A stretch of DNA of 64,000 nucleotides from UBA5109 sp964606735 (GCA_964606735.1 CAZSHI010000003.1:62001-126000); one strand, 5' to 3'. Numbered from the stretch's first letter, positions 49,841 to 58,832 are shown. Notes: generated by a model not told the origin, from the sequence alone. Program-made: numbers and translations.

Positions 49841-51901
49841 TTAAAAGTTATAGCGAATGCCAAGTTCCAGGGAGCGACCCGAGTCAGGAGCAAATCCCCG
49901 CAGGAAGGAAGTCGACAGCCGAATTTCATCATCCGTGATATTTCGTAAGCTGGAAAACACCATAAGGTCTCCCGTTGCATCTGAAGCCAGCTGATAATTA
50001 AGCTGTAAATCCCAGCGCGTATAGCCATCCGTTTTCAGTTCATTGAGGCCTGGCTTGTCCTGATCAAAGGCATGCAGTACCGAAAGGGCAGCACTGAAGT
50101 CTCCCTTGTCATAAGCCAGTTCAGAACCAAGACGGTACGGGGGCGTGCGGGGAACCCGACCATTGTTTTCCAGTTTCGCATCAATGGTGTCACCAAAAAT
50201 TCTCAACTCCCAGTCCGGCGCCAGAAAAATGGAGGTATCAAGTTCTACTCCGTAAAAGCGTGCATCCCCATTCATATAGCTACGCACCGGCATTCCATCA
50301 ACTTCCACCCCGGTATTGGCCTGAAAAATATAGTCATCAAAACGGTTATAAAAAACCGTAAAAGTTGCTTCAAGATTATTCAGGCTCAGATAGAGATTAA
50401 TATCCACATTGTTGGACGCTTCTTCCTCCAGATCGATATCACCTAACTCGCAGGATCCAGTTGCAAAATGGATAACGCAGTCTTCTGGGTCAGTAAGGCC
50501 GTAATTGGAATATAGTTCTTCCACCGAAGGAGCGCGCTCCGAATGAGAAAAAGCCAGCCCAAGGCTGCTGATATTATTCACATCCCACAACATGGAGCCG
50601 GAATAACTTTGCGTGGAAAAACTACGGGATCTTACCCCGATATCTTCCGGGTCCAACTCATCCCGATTTAGCCGAAAGCCAAACTCATAGGTGAAATTGC
50701 CACTGTGCAGGGCTTCTACCAGGAACAATCCAGTGGAGCTGATGTCCGTGATGGGAATGAAACTCTCTTCACCTACGGCTCCAAATGTCTCCCTGCTGTC
50801 CTGCAAGCCTAGAACGCCATGCCAGTTATTGATTTCTGGATGCGTCAGCTGCAGGCGCTGCAGCCAGGAAACATTGCTGAAACGTGTGCCGACAAGACCG
50901 GGGCCCTCCATTTCGGCATGTTCATATTCCGTGCGGCTGATTCGATAATTAAGCGATTCCAGCATGGGACTGATATTCTCAAAACTGGCGATCGCATCGT
51001 ATCGGTTTCTTTTCATGGCTATAAAGACGTCATCACCGTGCTCTTCATCTTCCTCACTTTCTTCATCATCATGATGTTCTTCATGCGCACCTGGCGGCAA
51101 GCCATATTCATTATCAATTCTGTTGGCCGAAAATCCGATAAAGCCATTGTCCATGACATAGGACCAGCCAAGCGTCGCTGCAGAAGATTCACCTCCCGTA
51201 TTGGCAATATAGCCATCCGAGTTTTCGGCTTCTTCATGGTCTACATCATGAGCATCCTCGTCTTCATCCTCTAGATAGGCAGGATGAATTGCCAGGCCTG
51301 GAATTTCCAGCGCATTCCAGTCGCGACTGGTGAAATCCAGATGCCAGACATGCTGACCCGTAGCGAAATTCAGTTGTGAAACCAGCGTATCCATATCACT
51401 GGCCGTATCATGCCTGCCTTCGAGAGCAAAACTGGGCGAGGCAGGCACTTCATCCGTAAAGCGGCTGTCCAGCACATTGATGACCCCGCCGATGGCGCCT
51501 CCACCATAGAGCAGAGTTGAAGGACCGCGCAGAATTTCAATACCCGTGGCCAGCATGGGCTCCACCGTATTGGCGTGATCGGCGGAATTCCCTGAGGCAT
51601 CGGTATTGGGCATACCATTGGTCAGGTTCATTACCCGTCTGCCCTGCTGCCCCCTGATGACCGGTTGACCAACAGCCGGTCCAAACGAAGCATTGTTAAT
51701 ACCTGGCTGGCGCGACAAACTGTCTCCCAGGCTAAGTCGCGCCTCATCCCTGATTTCTTCTTCATCCATGATGGTGATGGGCAGCGCTGTTTCAGCATTA
51801 CGCACATGCACAGCATCAATGATGACTTCAAATTGGGCTTCCTGGGCATTGGTACTTACAGCAAACACCCCCAAAAGAGGCACTAGTTGTTTAATTCGCA
51901 T
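49841..51901 (-). CDS. ZnuD-like TonB-dependent receptor
   Basis: A 686-residue outer-membrane receptor. After a signal peptide (LVPLLGVFAVSTNA) comes the plug domain (about 25-150), with LSLGDSLSRQPGINNASFGP, PVIRGQQGRRVMNLTNG and EILRGPSTLLYGGGAIGGVI. The barrel follows and ends LELGIRYNF. Two extracellular loops are extremely His/Asp/Glu-rich: EDEDEDAHDVDHEEAENSDG (near 215) and HEEHHDDEESEEDEEHGDD (near 275). Such loops and the ADHANTVEP segment are characteristic of ZnuD-type zinc receptors (family knowledge). A short secreted metal-binding protein gene lies directly upstream. A perfect hairpin terminator follows. No Zur box was recognised. Confidence 0.9.
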   Translation of the reverse strand: MRIKQLVPLLGVFAVSTNAQEAQFEVIIDAVHVRNAETALPITIMDEEEIRDEARLSLGDSLSRQPGINNASFGPAVGQPVIRGQQGRRVMNLTNGMPNTDASGNSADHANTVEPMLATGIEILRGPSTLLYGGGAIGGVINVLDSRFTDEVPASPSFALEGRHDTASDMDTLVSQLNFATGQHVWHLDFTSRDWNALEIPGLAIHPAYLEDEDEDAHDVDHEEAENSDGYIANTGGESSAATLGWSYVMDNGFIGFSANRIDNEYGLPPGAHEEHHDDEESEEDEEHGDDVFIAMKRNRYDAIASFENISPMLESLNYRISRTEYEHAEMEGPGLVGTRFSNVSWLQRLQLTHPEINNWHGVLGLQDSRETFGAVGEESFIPITDISSTGLFLVEALHSGNFTYEFGFRLNRDELDPEDIGVRSRSFSTQSYSGSMLWDVNNISSLGLAFSHSERAPSVEELYSNYGLTDPEDCVIHFATGSCELGDIDLEEEASNNVDINLYLSLNNLEATFTVFYNRFDDYIFQANTGVEVDGMPVRSYMNGDARFYGVELDTSIFLAPDWELRIFGDTIDAKLENNGRVPRTPPYRLGSELAYDKGDFSAALSVLHAFDQDKPGLNELKTDGYTRWDLQLNYQLASDATGDLMVFSSLRNITDDEIRLSTSFLRGFAPDSGRSLELGIRYNF

Positions 51902-51965
51902 GGTATTTTCCTTTATCGAAACAAGTTCAAACCGCCATGTAAAAAAGCGGTCTAATCGCTAAGTG

Positions 51966-52256
51966 TCAGATAAAGGATAGCGGTGGTGAGCGACCTAGAT
52001 AGGGGCTGTATTGCGGGGAAAAATAGGCAGAGTGGTGGACGAAAACCGGCTCCGAGATCCCGGTTTCATGAAAAGGTCTTTCGACAATATTCGGCAGCTG
52101 GTGGTCAAAGGAATCAAAATGACAAAGAGCACAATCCACCACATCTTGGGAATGGTCATGCAGACCAGACTGCTGAACCAACTGAACGCCTAACAGACTC
52201 AGCGCCAGCAGCCAGACCAGAAGCACTTGTCGGGAAATACTTGTCATTCTTCCCAT
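51966..52256 (-). CDS. Small secreted metal-binding protein upstream of ZnuD-like receptor
   Basis: A 96-residue protein with a membrane or signal segment (RQVLLVWLLALSLLGVQLVQ), followed by a compact putative metal site HDHSQDVVDCALCHFDSFDH. This His-Asp-His and C-x2-C arrangement is typical of short proteins annotated as zinc-uptake chaperones or DUF2946-like that precede TonB receptors. The C-terminal half is rich in His, Ser and Pro. Binding of zinc or copper is inferred from residues. It lies 64 bases before the receptor gene on the same strand. The start may be the ATG at 52247. Confidence 0.7.
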   Translation of the reverse strand: MGRMTSISRQVLLVWLLALSLLGVQLVQQSGLHDHSQDVVDCALCHFDSFDHQLPNIVERPFHETGISEPVFVHHSAYFSPQYSPYLGRSPPLSFI

Positions 52257-52299
52257 TCTACGCTGCTGCTGTGCATGTGAAAATATCCTTCAGGGTATT

Positions 52300-52788
52300 T
52301 TATTCTTCCCTATCGGGGGTTTCTTCCTCAGTTCCCCGACGAAATCCCGGCGGCCTGGTCTGAGCAGACCGGCGCTGGAATTCTTCCATCAGCTCACGCC
52401 GCCGACCTTCGGGCAGACTCTGAAAACGTCGGAAACTTTGCCGGATGGCCCGGCGCTCCTCCTCCGGTAAATTTCTGAAGTTTTCAAAGTTGTTGCGAAT
52501 GTGCTGGCGCCGTTCTTCATCATGACGGAAGAACTCACGCCCACGTTGCCTTGCGCGATCACGCTGTTCCGGCGGCATATTCTGCCAGCGACGGATATTG
52601 CGAATGATCCGTTGCTGCTGTGCCGGGGACAAGTCCTGCCAGGACTGCTGAAAGCCTTCCAGCAGCCGACGTTGTTCCGGTTCCAGCTCATTCAGATCAG
52701 GCATAGGCGGAGGAGCCGGCGGCTGCGCCTGCACTGGTAGAGACAGTAAAAAAAACAAAAAAATAATCAACAGTCTACAGGTCTTCAT
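52300..52788 (-). CDS. DUF3106 periplasmic helical protein (possible sensor)
   Basis: A 162-residue secreted protein: signal peptide (LLIIFLFFLLSLPVQAQ) then Pro-rich start and repeated helical units such as LSPAQQQRIIRNIRRWQNMP and LPEEERRAIRQSFRRFQSLP, LPEGRRRELMEEFQRR. This is the DUF3106 pattern, in which L-P/S-x-E-x-R repeats make a right-handed helical fold loosely like Spy/CpxP/CnrX. It has few His and no Cys after the signal. Its gene overlaps the membrane anti-sigma gene by 14 bases, so it is probably made in step with it. A CnrX-like sensing role is inference. Confidence 0.78.
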   Translation of the reverse strand: MKTCRLLIIFLFFLLSLPVQAQPPAPPPMPDLNELEPEQRRLLEGFQQSWQDLSPAQQQRIIRNIRRWQNMPPEQRDRARQRGREFFRHDEERRQHIRNNFENFRNLPEEERRAIRQSFRRFQSLPEGRRRELMEEFQRRSAQTRPPGFRRGTEEETPDREE

Positions 52789-53137
52789 TCATACTCAACC
52801 ATTGATAGAATTCAATGTCCTCATAAAAATCCAGACTTTCTTCATCGCTCAGTATTTCCATTGCCTCCAGTTCCGTCAGATCCGGATTGGCGGGGACAAT
52901 CTCATCTGCCGGCACAAGATAAAAAGCGAACGCAACCAGAAGAACAGAAGTAAGCATCGCTGAAGCAAAAACATTGCCCCAGTGCCCCAGTGGTGAGGCC
53001 GCTGATTCCAGCGCGGCATGCCTGACCCGATTCAAACGCGACAGGGTTGACGCATCCAGCTGCTCACAACTGCGATCGAGCTGCTGCCTGATATCCTTGA
53101 CGAATTCCTGATCTGCCTGACTTTCTTGCATTTTCAT
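52775..53137 (-). CDS. Single-pass membrane protein, probable anti-sigma factor
   Basis: A 120-residue protein with a cytosolic N-terminal half (FVKDIRQQLDRSCEQLDAST, LSRLNRVRHAALESA), one membrane helix (VFASAMLTSVLLVAFAFYLV) and an acidic periplasmic tail (DLTELEAMEILSDEESLDFY). This topology, and the position directly after an ECF sigma gene with a four-base overlap (53134-53137), marks it as the cognate anti-sigma factor. It resembles DUF3619-type proteins and has no zinc motif. The periplasmic acidic tail could contact the DUF3106 protein encoded next. Confidence 0.78.
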   Translation of the reverse strand: MKMQESQADQEFVKDIRQQLDRSCEQLDASTLSRLNRVRHAALESAASPLGHWGNVFASAMLTSVLLVAFAFYLVPADEIVPANPDLTELEAMEILSDEESLDFYEDIEFYQWLSMNEDL

Positions 53138-53751
53138 GTTTCCTGCAGCCTTACCCTTAAGTAAGTCCGCGCTCTTGAGTAATGGGTTTTCACCGTGCCG
53201 ACCGTGCAGGACATGGCGCGTGCTGTTTCTTTTTCACTCAACCCTTCCCAGGCGCGCAATAAAAATACCTGCTGCTGGCGTAAGGGCAAGTCCCTGAGCA
53301 GTGCATCAAGGACCTGAATGCTTTCACCAAGTTGCCAGTTCTGCTCCGGACTGAGCCCTGTTTCATCTTCATATTCGAGCTGCTCTGTATCCGTATTGTC
53401 ACGACCAAACCAGCTACTAAAGCCCGCTCTGAATTTGCTCTGCCGGTGCCAGTCAATGATGCGACGACTCAGAATACGGTGAAACAGCAATTCCCAGTCA
53501 GCCGGCGACTTGTTGGCATATTTGCTGACCAGAGCAAACATGGCATCCTGCACAATGTCGAGCGCTTCATCCCGATTGCCTGTAGCAATCTGGGCGCGCC
53601 GAAAAGCCCGACGTTCCATGCCTGCGAGAAATTTCTCCAGCGCCTGCGAATTTTCCAGAATCGCGCTCTCCTGATCAGCAGCATGACGGCCCTCATCATA
53701 GCCCAGGGAAAATAAGCTGTCATACCAGCTGCAGCACATACTTTTCATCAT
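53134..53751 (-). CDS. ECF sigma factor of the metal/envelope cassette
   Basis: A 205-residue ECF sigma factor. Region 2 includes FLAGMERRAFRRAQIATGNR, DEALDIVQDAMFALVSKYAN and WELLFHRILSRRIIDWHRQS. Region 4 reads LPLRQQQVFLLRAWEGLSEK and ETARAMSCTVGTVKTHYSRA. The N-terminal extension (MMKSMCCSWYDSLFSLGYDE) is unusual. The gene order secreted Arg-rich protein, sigma, membrane anti-sigma, DUF3106 suggests a signal relay across the inner membrane. Its own regulon is unknown; the ZnuD-like receptor genes downstream are candidates. Confidence 0.92.
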   Translation of the reverse strand: MMKSMCCSWYDSLFSLGYDEGRHAADQESAILENSQALEKFLAGMERRAFRRAQIATGNRDEALDIVQDAMFALVSKYANKSPADWELLFHRILSRRIIDWHRQSKFRAGFSSWFGRDNTDTEQLEYEDETGLSPEQNWQLGESIQVLDALLRDLPLRQQQVFLLRAWEGLSEKETARAMSCTVGTVKTHYSRARTYLRVRLQET

Positions 53752-53753
53752 AA

Positions 53754-54200
53754 CTATTGGGGTCTGCCTCCCCTGGGGCCATTTCGAGGCCCCTGTGAAG
53801 GATCCCGTTCCCGGCTGCGTTCAAACCGTCTTCCACGCTCACCGTCAAAGCCTCTGTTGGCCTGTGGCCCGAGTCCCGGGATGCGTCTGCCCTCTTCCAT
53901 AGCAGCGGACAGATTCGGGTATTTCTCAGCAAACTCGGCACGTCTTGCTTCCTGCTCGGCCCGACGTTCTTCACGCAGGGCAATGATTTCTGCGGCCAAC
54001 TCTGGATTTTCTTGTTCAAATGCCTGCCAACGTTCTTCCCGTCTGGCCTGCATTTCTTCCTGTCTTTGTTGGCGCCGTTCTTCAAACTGTTCGCGCCGCT
54101 CATCAATGGCCTCGTCATCCTGCGCTAGTGCCACCGTGTAAGACAATCCCCCGATTGCCGCCAGTAATATTGATGCAAGTAACTTGGTCTGTTTATTCAT
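53754..54200 (-). CDS. Secreted Arg/Glu-rich helical protein
   Basis: A 148-residue protein: signal peptide (LLASILLAAIGGLSYTVALA) followed by long charged helices such as REQFEERRQQRQEEMQARRE and EIIALREERRAEQEARRAEF, then a disordered Gly/Arg/Pro tail (ERDPSQGPRNGPRGGRPQ). I do not recognise a family; it has the helical periplasmic look of Spy/CpxP-type chaperones but no LTxxQ motif. CAGGAG lies before the ATG. It lies two bases before the sigma gene, in the same unit, so may be a target and feedback component of that ECF system (inference). Confidence 0.75.
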   Translation of the reverse strand: MNKQTKLLASILLAAIGGLSYTVALAQDDEAIDERREQFEERRQQRQEEMQARREERWQAFEQENPELAAEIIALREERRAEQEARRAEFAEKYPNLSAAMEEGRRIPGLGPQANRGFDGERGRRFERSRERDPSQGPRNGPRGGRPQ

Positions 54201-54320
54201 CAGTCTACTCCTGAAATTTTTTAAGAAAAAATGTCGTTCTTGTTAGCTATAACGGACAGGGGCTGATTTGGTTGACGACAAGGCTGCTAGAATTCATCCA
54301 ATCACTGAAACAGCAGCCTA

Positions 54321-55523
54321 TCAATAGTAGTGGTTGCGTCGTGGCGCTTCGTCCAGAACCCACTCACTGAATTCGACTTGCAGGGCAGCAAGTCCCCCCG
54401 GATAAGAAAGGTTCATGAGTGCAGAACTGCTGATTTCAGTACAAAAGGCATCGGCTGTCTGCTGTAAGAGGGCTGTGAATGTTCGCCGCGCATCCGGGTT
54501 ATTGGTATCCAGCATGTAGTAAACCAGAGACCAGGCTAGGGCGTAGTTCATGGCTTCCTGGCCACTGCGCCACTGCTCGGGACTTGCATCTAGAAACAAG
54601 GCGAGATCAGAAAAATAGCCGGTATTGATGGCAGTTCTGGCCAGGCTCAACCATTCATCACTGGGAGCTATCTGGGTGGCCTGCTGCTCGATACTCAGCA
54701 ATTCAAAATACTCAGCCAGACCTTCATGCAACCACAAGGGACCCGTTGCCAGCAGACCATTGAGAATGACATGTGCGGCCTCATGACGGCTGACGGCCAG
54801 GGTCTGCTGCTCATCCTCATACAGATAGGTCACCGCTTCATTGCTGGCATTGCTGTAAAAGCCACCGGCATTGGCCAGGGCACTACCACCAACGCTAGCA
54901 GCATAATCACGATACCCCGTATTATCACTGAAAATAATCACGTTCATGTCGACCTGTTTGAGCCTGTCGTCACCCAGCAGGTCTGCCAGAATTTCATACA
55001 TACTGGTTGCCTGTGATTCTATCTGCCCGCGAAAGTATGGCAGCGCATCACCACCCCTGAATTCAACGGACAACTGGAAATAATTACGGGTGGCTCCCTG
55101 CCGACTGTCAAACTCGGTACTTTGCAGGTTGGGAGGCGGAGTATCCCCGAAATGCAGACGACCCTGCTCATCACGCCACTGATAGATACGTGGACCAGCG
55201 GATTCGGTCACTTCCCGAATTGGCGTCTGAACACAGGAGTAGTCCGGTGGAGGGGCTTCCGCCATCAGGGCCACTTCCAGCTCCATCCGCTCCAGAGTTG
55301 TCAGTGGAACTTCCTCTTCAGGAAGGAGCACCGCTGCATCCTCTTCCACTACTTCCTGTTCAAGAAGCAATTCAATGGTAGGTGGTGCATCTTCCAGCAA
55401 TTCCGGGCGAGCTTCCAGGCGGGTAACCTGGGGCACTTCCGTTTGTAACTGCCCACGCAGATACCAGAACCCAAAAACACAGGCCAGTAAGAAAATGGCA
55501 AAGACAAGACGTTGTCTGTTCAT
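54321..55523 (-). CDS. Membrane-anchored gluzincin metallopeptidase with DUF4124
   Basis: A 400-residue protein with one N-terminal membrane helix (LVFAIFLLACVFGFWYL). An acidic Pro/Glu-rich stretch follows. A DUF4124 segment (IYQWRDEQGRLHFGDTPPPN) is at about 115-135, then a peptidase-MA-like domain (about 150-400). The zinc motif is SRHEAAHVILNGLL (HExxH, near 245) with the third ligand region LWLHEGLAEYFELLS. It should act in the periplasm; DUF4124 domains are found in many gammaproteobacterial envelope proteins, of unclear role. Monocistronic on the minus strand, divergent from pepF. Confidence 0.85.
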   Translation of the reverse strand: MNRQRLVFAIFLLACVFGFWYLRGQLQTEVPQVTRLEARPELLEDAPPTIELLLEQEVVEEDAAVLLPEEEVPLTTLERMELEVALMAEAPPPDYSCVQTPIREVTESAGPRIYQWRDEQGRLHFGDTPPPNLQSTEFDSRQGATRNYFQLSVEFRGGDALPYFRGQIESQATSMYEILADLLGDDRLKQVDMNVIIFSDNTGYRDYAASVGGSALANAGGFYSNASNEAVTYLYEDEQQTLAVSRHEAAHVILNGLLATGPLWLHEGLAEYFELLSIEQQATQIAPSDEWLSLARTAINTGYFSDLALFLDASPEQWRSGQEAMNYALAWSLVYYMLDTNNPDARRTFTALLQQTADAFCTEISSSALMNLSYPGGLAALQVEFSEWVLDEAPRRNHYY

Positions 55524-55623
55524 AGTACCCCGAGTATGCTCCAGCCGCTGATTCTCTTCAACAGTACTTTATAGATATGCTTTAATTGAGCCATACTAGC
55601 CAACTTTCAGAGGATCAAACTTG

Positions 55624-57477
55624 ATGAGACTCGCAACTTTACTGTTTTCTTTTCTGCTTGTTTGCCCTACCCAAACAGTTTGGGCACAAGCTCCTGAGCA
55701 GGATTCTTATGTCTGGGATCTGAGCGATCTTTACCCTGATGTCGATGCCTGGGAAAGCGCCTTTGCCGATCTGGAGTACCGCTTGGAAACGGTGGTGCAG
55801 TACCGCGGCACACTGGGAGACAGCGCGCAATCCATGAACAGGGCACTCAATGAAATTTCAGATGCCTACAAGGAACTGACCCGGCTCTATATCTATACCA
55901 GCCTGCGTCAGGACACTGATCAGCGAGTAGCCGAAGAACAAACCCGCTTTGGCCGCGCCATGCAGTTGTACAGCAATTGGAGTGAGGGCACCTCCTGGAT
56001 GAACCCGGAAATTCTCGCAGTGGGATCGGAAACTGTGAATCGCTATCTGGCCGAAGAACCGGGGCTGGCTGATTTCGAGTTCATGTTGCAAGACATCCTT
56101 CGCATGGCACCCTACACCCTTGATGAAAATACCGAAGCCATTCTGGCCCAGGCTTCCATGCTGATGTCTTCACCGGAACAGATCTACAACATGTATGCCA
56201 ATGCCGATATCCCCTGGCCAAGCGTTACATTGAGCAATGGCGAAGAGGCTGAACTGACTCAGGCCGGCTATACCTTTTACCGGGCCGTGGAAAACCGAGA
56301 TGATCGCAAGCTGGTATTTGATACTTTCTGGAACACCTGGCAACAGTATGGCGATGGCATGGGGGCAACCCTGGGAGCGGAAGTACAGGCCAATGTCTTT
56401 TCGACCAGATCACGTAACTACGATTCCGTTTTACAACAAAACCTGTTTGCCGATGGCCTGCCACCGGAAATCTATACCCAGCTGGTAAGCCAGGTGAACA
56501 ATGCACTGCCGATTTTTCACCGCTATCTGGAATTGCGTGGTCGCATGCTCGGCATAGAAGATATGCAGTACTACGACATCTACCCGCCGCTGGTCGAATT
56601 GGAAACCGGAGACTTCACCATTGACCGGTCCAAAGAAATTGCCATGGAAGCCCTGCGCCCCTTTGGCGATGAATATCTGGGACTGTTGGAAGAAGGGTTA
56701 GCCCAGGACTGGATGCACAGCCATCCCCAGCCTGGCAAGACCTCCGGGGCCTATATGAGTGGCTCTGCATACGATGTGCACCCTTATGTGTTGCTCAATC
56801 ACAACGATGACTATGCCTCCCTGTCTACCTTTGCACATGAATGGGGTCATGCCGTGCACACCATGCTGGCGAAACAGAACAACCCCTGGGAGACCGCCGA
56901 TTATTCCACCTTCATCGCTGAGATGGCTTCCACCATCAATGAAATACTGCTTGAAGAGTACATGATCGCCAACGCACAAAGCGACGAAGAAAAACTGTTT
57001 TACCTGGGTAATGCACTGGAGAGCATCCGTGGCACGTTTTACCGCCAGACCATGTTTGCAGAATTTGAACTGGCCATTCATGAACAGGTGGAAAGTGGCC
57101 AGCCACTGAATGGTTCAAGCCTGAGCCAGATTTATGGTGATCTGCTAAAGACCTATCATGGTCACGACGAAGGCGTACTGAGCATTGATGATAACTACGC
57201 CATTGAGTGGGCCTATATTCCGCATTTCTATTATGACTTTTATGTCTTTCAGTACTCCACCAGCATCACCGGGGCCGCCTGGTTTGCCGAAAAATTTCTG
57301 GCCGGGGATGTGCAGGTACGGGATAACTTTCTTAAGGTACTTAAAGCTGGTGGTTCAGATTACCCGCACAACATCCTGCTTAATGAAGCCGGTCTGGACA
57401 TGACCCAGCCAGAAGCCTACGAACCCATCATCCGTCGCATGACTTCGCTGATGGATCGCATTGAGGAATTACTGTAA
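55624..57477 (+). CDS. pepF: Secreted oligoendopeptidase F-like metallopeptidase (M3B)
   Basis: A 617-residue zinc peptidase. It carries a signal peptide (LLFSFLLVCPTQTVWAQ), which cytosolic PepF lacks, so it acts in the periplasm or outside. The PepF N-terminal part is seen in YVWDLSDLYPDVDAWESAF and LTRLYIYTSLRQDTDQRVAE; the catalytic domain has H405-E-W-G-H409 in FAHEWGHAVHTMLAKQN, followed by FIAEMASTINEILLEEYMIA, the third ligand Glu. The frame opens at a TTG one codon earlier; the ATG at 55624 with GAGG upstream is preferred. It cleaves oligopeptides, consistent with scavenging of external peptides. Convergent with the cytochrome-porin gene. Confidence 0.92.
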   Translation: MRLATLLFSFLLVCPTQTVWAQAPEQDSYVWDLSDLYPDVDAWESAFADLEYRLETVVQYRGTLGDSAQSMNRALNEISDAYKELTRLYIYTSLRQDTDQRVAEEQTRFGRAMQLYSNWSEGTSWMNPEILAVGSETVNRYLAEEPGLADFEFMLQDILRMAPYTLDENTEAILAQASMLMSSPEQIYNMYANADIPWPSVTLSNGEEAELTQAGYTFYRAVENRDDRKLVFDTFWNTWQQYGDGMGATLGAEVQANVFSTRSRNYDSVLQQNLFADGLPPEIYTQLVSQVNNALPIFHRYLELRGRMLGIEDMQYYDIYPPLVELETGDFTIDRSKEIAMEALRPFGDEYLGLLEEGLAQDWMHSHPQPGKTSGAYMSGSAYDVHPYVLLNHNDDYASLSTFAHEWGHAVHTMLAKQNNPWETADYSTFIAEMASTINEILLEEYMIANAQSDEEKLFYLGNALESIRGTFYRQTMFAEFELAIHEQVESGQPLNGSSLSQIYGDLLKTYHGHDEGVLSIDDNYAIEWAYIPHFYYDFYVFQYSTSITGAAWFAEKFLAGDVQVRDNFLKVLKAGGSDYPHNILLNEAGLDMTQPEAYEPIIRRMTSLMDRIEELL

Positions 57478-57515
57478 AAGCTTGTACTGTTCTACAGTAA
57501 TTCCCCATGACAGGT

Positions 57516-58709
57516 CTAGAAATAAGCGTTGATCTGGAAGGTTAAGCGATTGTCGTCAGCTATCGGACCTTCGCCGGAGAGGTCCGAGTATTCTGCCCGT
57601 AAATTGATGTTTTCACGGACGAAGTGTGAAAAGCCAAGCGTTAACATGGAAATATCATAAAGCCCATTACTGTATTCATAGCTATCGTAGCGCGCTATGG
57701 GGGTGAATAAAGCCCGCCCCTCTCGCATAAAATTATAAAACCCCTGCAGATAGAATGAGTCATTTGACTCCTCCCCAATACCGCTGACCAGGTCATCATC
57801 TGCCTGCATGTAAACGGCAGTTAGCGTCATATTACCTCCCAGTGTCGTCCACTGGCCATCAATGGCTGTTCGGGAATAATTACGATCTGCCAAGGCACAG
57901 GGACCCCCTGCCCCTCCGCCACCGCTTTGCATGCTGCAGGCTCCATCAATCAGCAATCCGCCTATCATCAGGTTTGGATTGAATTCATAGGCGACCCGGG
58001 CAATCACGGTATCAGCATCCTCACCTTCGTTATCATTGGCAACACCGCTGAAGCTTAGGCCGTAGAAGAGATTGCTGCTTTTACCGAAAACCGTGAGGTT
58101 TTGCCTGTTGCGCCGCAAACTGGCAGCGTTATCAGCTCCGCCGTAACTCTGATCAATGATCGCATTACGGTTTATCGTGACACGACGGGCATTGGAATAG
58201 CTGTTGTATGGATCAAAATACAAACCCGGTGCACGCGACACCTGAAAATTCAGTGCAGAATTGACTCGATAGCTGCCCTGAATAATACTGGCTTCAACTT
58301 CAAAATCTTCTTCATCCTCGGCTTCAAGCTCAATAAAACCCGAAAAGCCTTCGGCAATATTACCGGCAACCATCAATTCAAGTTCATGGATAGCGCGTGT
58401 TTTGGTGTTGCCACTATCCTTCTTATCATAAGGCCTGGAAATGATCCCTGCACTGAGGGGAAGAATGTCCTCCAGTGACACCCCTGCATTACGTGGATTC
58501 GGCCTGACTGGACGCTGATCATAGAGCACGTATCCCTGTAACTTGTAGTTCCGTCCAAAGCCATTCAGGGCGGGTATAGCCGTGTGACAATTGTTGCAGT
58601 TCAGGTTTTCCTTTTTAGCAAAAACTGGAATGGCATAACTGACTGAACTTGATGAAATAAATAAAACACTCAGCAAGAAACTGGCGATAACAGTAAAATT
58701 TTTCCTCAT
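57516..58709 (-). CDS. Fused monohaem cytochrome-porin, Cyc2-like
   Basis: A 397-residue outer-membrane protein. A signal peptide (VIASFLLSVLFISSSSVSYA) is followed directly by AIPVFAKKENLNCNNCH, with one haem-c site (C38, C41, H42), then PALNGFGRNYKLQGY. The rest is alternating amphipathic strands of a 16-strand-type beta-barrel (for example FSGFIELEAEDEEDFEVEAS and NINLRAEYSDLSGEG) ending in the canonical terminal Phe (QINAYF). An N-terminal haem just before a porin barrel, with an A-x-P-x-F-A and C-x2-C-H...LN-x-F-G pattern, matches the layout of Cyc2, the iron-oxidising cytochrome-porin (from memory). A Gly-rich insert with C-S-M-Q-S-G-G-G-G-A-G-G-P-C lies near 265. An exact FNR box lies upstream. 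Confidence 0.82.
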   Translation of the reverse strand: MRKNFTVIASFLLSVLFISSSSVSYAIPVFAKKENLNCNNCHTAIPALNGFGRNYKLQGYVLYDQRPVRPNPRNAGVSLEDILPLSAGIISRPYDKKDSGNTKTRAIHELELMVAGNIAEGFSGFIELEAEDEEDFEVEASIIQGSYRVNSALNFQVSRAPGLYFDPYNSYSNARRVTINRNAIIDQSYGGADNAASLRRNRQNLTVFGKSSNLFYGLSFSGVANDNEGEDADTVIARVAYEFNPNLMIGGLLIDGACSMQSGGGGAGGPCALADRNYSRTAIDGQWTTLGGNMTLTAVYMQADDDLVSGIGEESNDSFYLQGFYNFMREGRALFTPIARYDSYEYSNGLYDISMLTLGFSHFVRENINLRAEYSDLSGEGPIADDNRLTFQINAYF

Positions 58710-58768
58710 TTCGGCTCACCGGATTAATGTGTATTTTTTCATTTTGATTCAGCCGCTTTGCCAGGAAC

Positions 58769-58782
58769 TTGATAAGCATCAA
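58769..58782. promoter_or_regulatory. Exact FNR/Anr box between cytochrome-porin and esterase genes
   Basis: TTGATAAGCATCAA is a perfect match to TTGAT-N4-ATCAA. Its centre is about 66 bases from the cytochrome-porin start and 57 from the esterase start. A class II position (-41.5) leaves a short leader in either direction, so either or both genes may be oxygen-controlled. Confidence 0.7.
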
Positions 58783-58832
58783 CCCTTCATAAATAATCCT
58801 GTCATGAATAGCAAACTGTAAAGTGACTCACT

